From NCBI RefSeq assembly GCF_900243075.1, contig NZ_OEZH01000095.1:1-35435 (forward strand): DNA of 35,435 nt, read 5' to 3'. Below are positions 34,959 through 35,435 of this stretch, piece after piece. Both the position numbers and the translations under genes were made by a program. How positions within the stretch are numbered: position 1 is the stretch's first letter; each line of letters starts with the position of its first letter. The notes beneath the pieces are model-generated. The model did no database searches. It was not told the DNA's origin and was given only the letters and a program-made list of their open reading frames with translations. Source of the stretch: Clostridioides difficile. Lineage in GTDB: Bacteria > Bacillota > Clostridia > Peptostreptococcales > Peptostreptococcaceae.

Positions 34959-35000
34959 AAAGTATCAATAAGTTTATTTTAACTTTATTGATACTTTCTT
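34959..35000 (+). terminator. Terminator after cadA
   Basis: AAAGTATCAATAA-GTT (34959-34974) pairs with AACTTTATTGATACTTT (34981-34997) with one bulge. A second TATTGATGC followed by T6 offers an alternative pairing. Confidence 0.75.
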
Positions 35001-35317
35001 TATTGATGCTTTTTTATATATAAACTTATATCCATTATGTTTATTTAAAGTGTTTATTTAGTAGGTACTTTTTATGTTGTAATTTTTAAAGTTATATAAA
35101 GTTATATAATAGATGATTTATTTTTATTAATAAGTTTAGATTAAGTTTAAATAAGAGGTATAAAAATTATAATACTTACAATTATGTGTATTAATAGCTA
35201 TAATTTTTATAATAAAATGTATATATTAAAATGTTCTAAACCTATAATATAACTGCCATTCAACAAATTATGTAATATAAGAGAGTAAAAAAATTAAAAA
35301 AATAATTTAAAAAAGTA
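35001..35317. other. AT-rich stretch with no gene
   Basis: About 315 bases between the cadA terminator and the rRNA promoter. I see no open frame with a ribosome binding site. Only A/T tracts and a short direct repeat AAAGTTATAT at about 35088-35108 stand out; AT tracts upstream of rRNA promoters can act as UP elements. Confidence 0.6.
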
Positions 35318-35346
35318 TTGACGAATTATTTTTAAGATGATATAGT
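35318..35346 (+). promoter_or_regulatory. rRNA operon promoter
   Basis: TTGACG (35318-35323), a 17-nt spacer and TATAGT (35341-35346), preceded by A/T tracts and followed by an rRNA antitermination leader. Confidence 0.85.
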
Positions 35347-35350
35347 ATTA

Positions 35351-35435
35351 CTTGTCCTTAAGAAAAGGGCAAACATGAAAAATGAACTTTGAAAATTAAA
35401 CAGTAGGTTAATTTATAAACAAGAAACAAACCATA
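35351..35435 (+). promoter_or_regulatory. rRNA leader with boxB-like stem and boxA
   Basis: TTGTCCTT pairs with AAGGGCAA around AAGAA (about 35352-35372), a boxB-like stem. TGAACTTTGAAAA (35383-35395) matches the clostridial boxA antitermination element that lies before 16S genes. The window ends within the leader; the 16S gene should begin just beyond. Confidence 0.85.

Noticed and set aside
1-35435. CRISPR array
   Set aside because: No direct repeats of about 29 nt with regular spacers; the only tandem array is the coding 42-nt minisatellite.

Overview
The window is very AT-rich, has strong GGAGG-type ribosome binding sites, and carries a gene set typical of an anaerobic, spore-forming low-GC Firmicute. 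The gene content (IS605-type remnant, LevR-controlled mannose-family PTS, rbs operon lacking rbsD, stand-alone bioB, DUF5685 cluster, cadC-cadA next to an rRNA leader) looks like Clostridioides difficile or a close relative. That species call is inferred from recall; no search was run.

Layout. 1-700: 3' end of a tnpB gene with a structured right-end RNA, a terminator, and a decayed small-peptide gene. 702-1445 (minus): YcdX-like PHP phosphatase. 1607-10080: a LevR-type sigma-54 activator, an array of TTGATACA repeats, a textbook -24/-12 promoter, then a mannose-family PTS with duplicated IIA and IIB subunits (A-B-A-B-C-D), an ATC-hydrolase-family protein, an M20 dipeptidase and a small hydrophobic protein. 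10304-13275: XRE regulator, PLDc_N-like mini membrane protein, ABC ATPase and ABC-2 permease, translationally coupled, closed by a long inverted repeat. 13535-16126: DUF362 ferredoxin protein, a small unknown, and bioB with its own promoter and terminator. 16355-21861: rbsR-rbsK-rbsB-rbsA-rbsC with a LacI-type operator at the promoter. 22010-25526: an M20 peptidase, a GATase1-like protein and an AbgB-like amidohydrolase broken by an internal deletion. 25745-27522: DUF5685 protein, TPR-like protein with an 18-cysteine tail, and a membrane protein. 27629-31913: HAD phosphatase (minus), an unknown 362-aa protein (plus), a flavodoxin/ferredoxin (EFR1-type) gene split by an A8 tract (minus), and an Asn/Met-rich 42-nt tandem-repeat protein (minus). 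Two copies of a hairpin repeat lie downstream of these last two minus-strand genes. 32115-34890: cadC-cadA metal efflux. 34891-35435: the promoter and boxA leader of an rRNA operon whose 16S gene lies beyond the edge.

How the genes work together. The sugar-uptake part has two independent systems: a sigma-54/LevR-controlled PTS linked to peptide/amide hydrolases, suggesting an amino-acid- or peptide-linked substrate, and an ABC ribose system with its own repressor and kinase. The most unusual signals are the doubled PTS A/B pairs with hydrolases, the TTGATACA enhancer array, the Cys-rich TPR cluster, the repeated C5-loop hairpin near 29.6 and 30.9 kb, and the homopolymer-split EFR1 gene.
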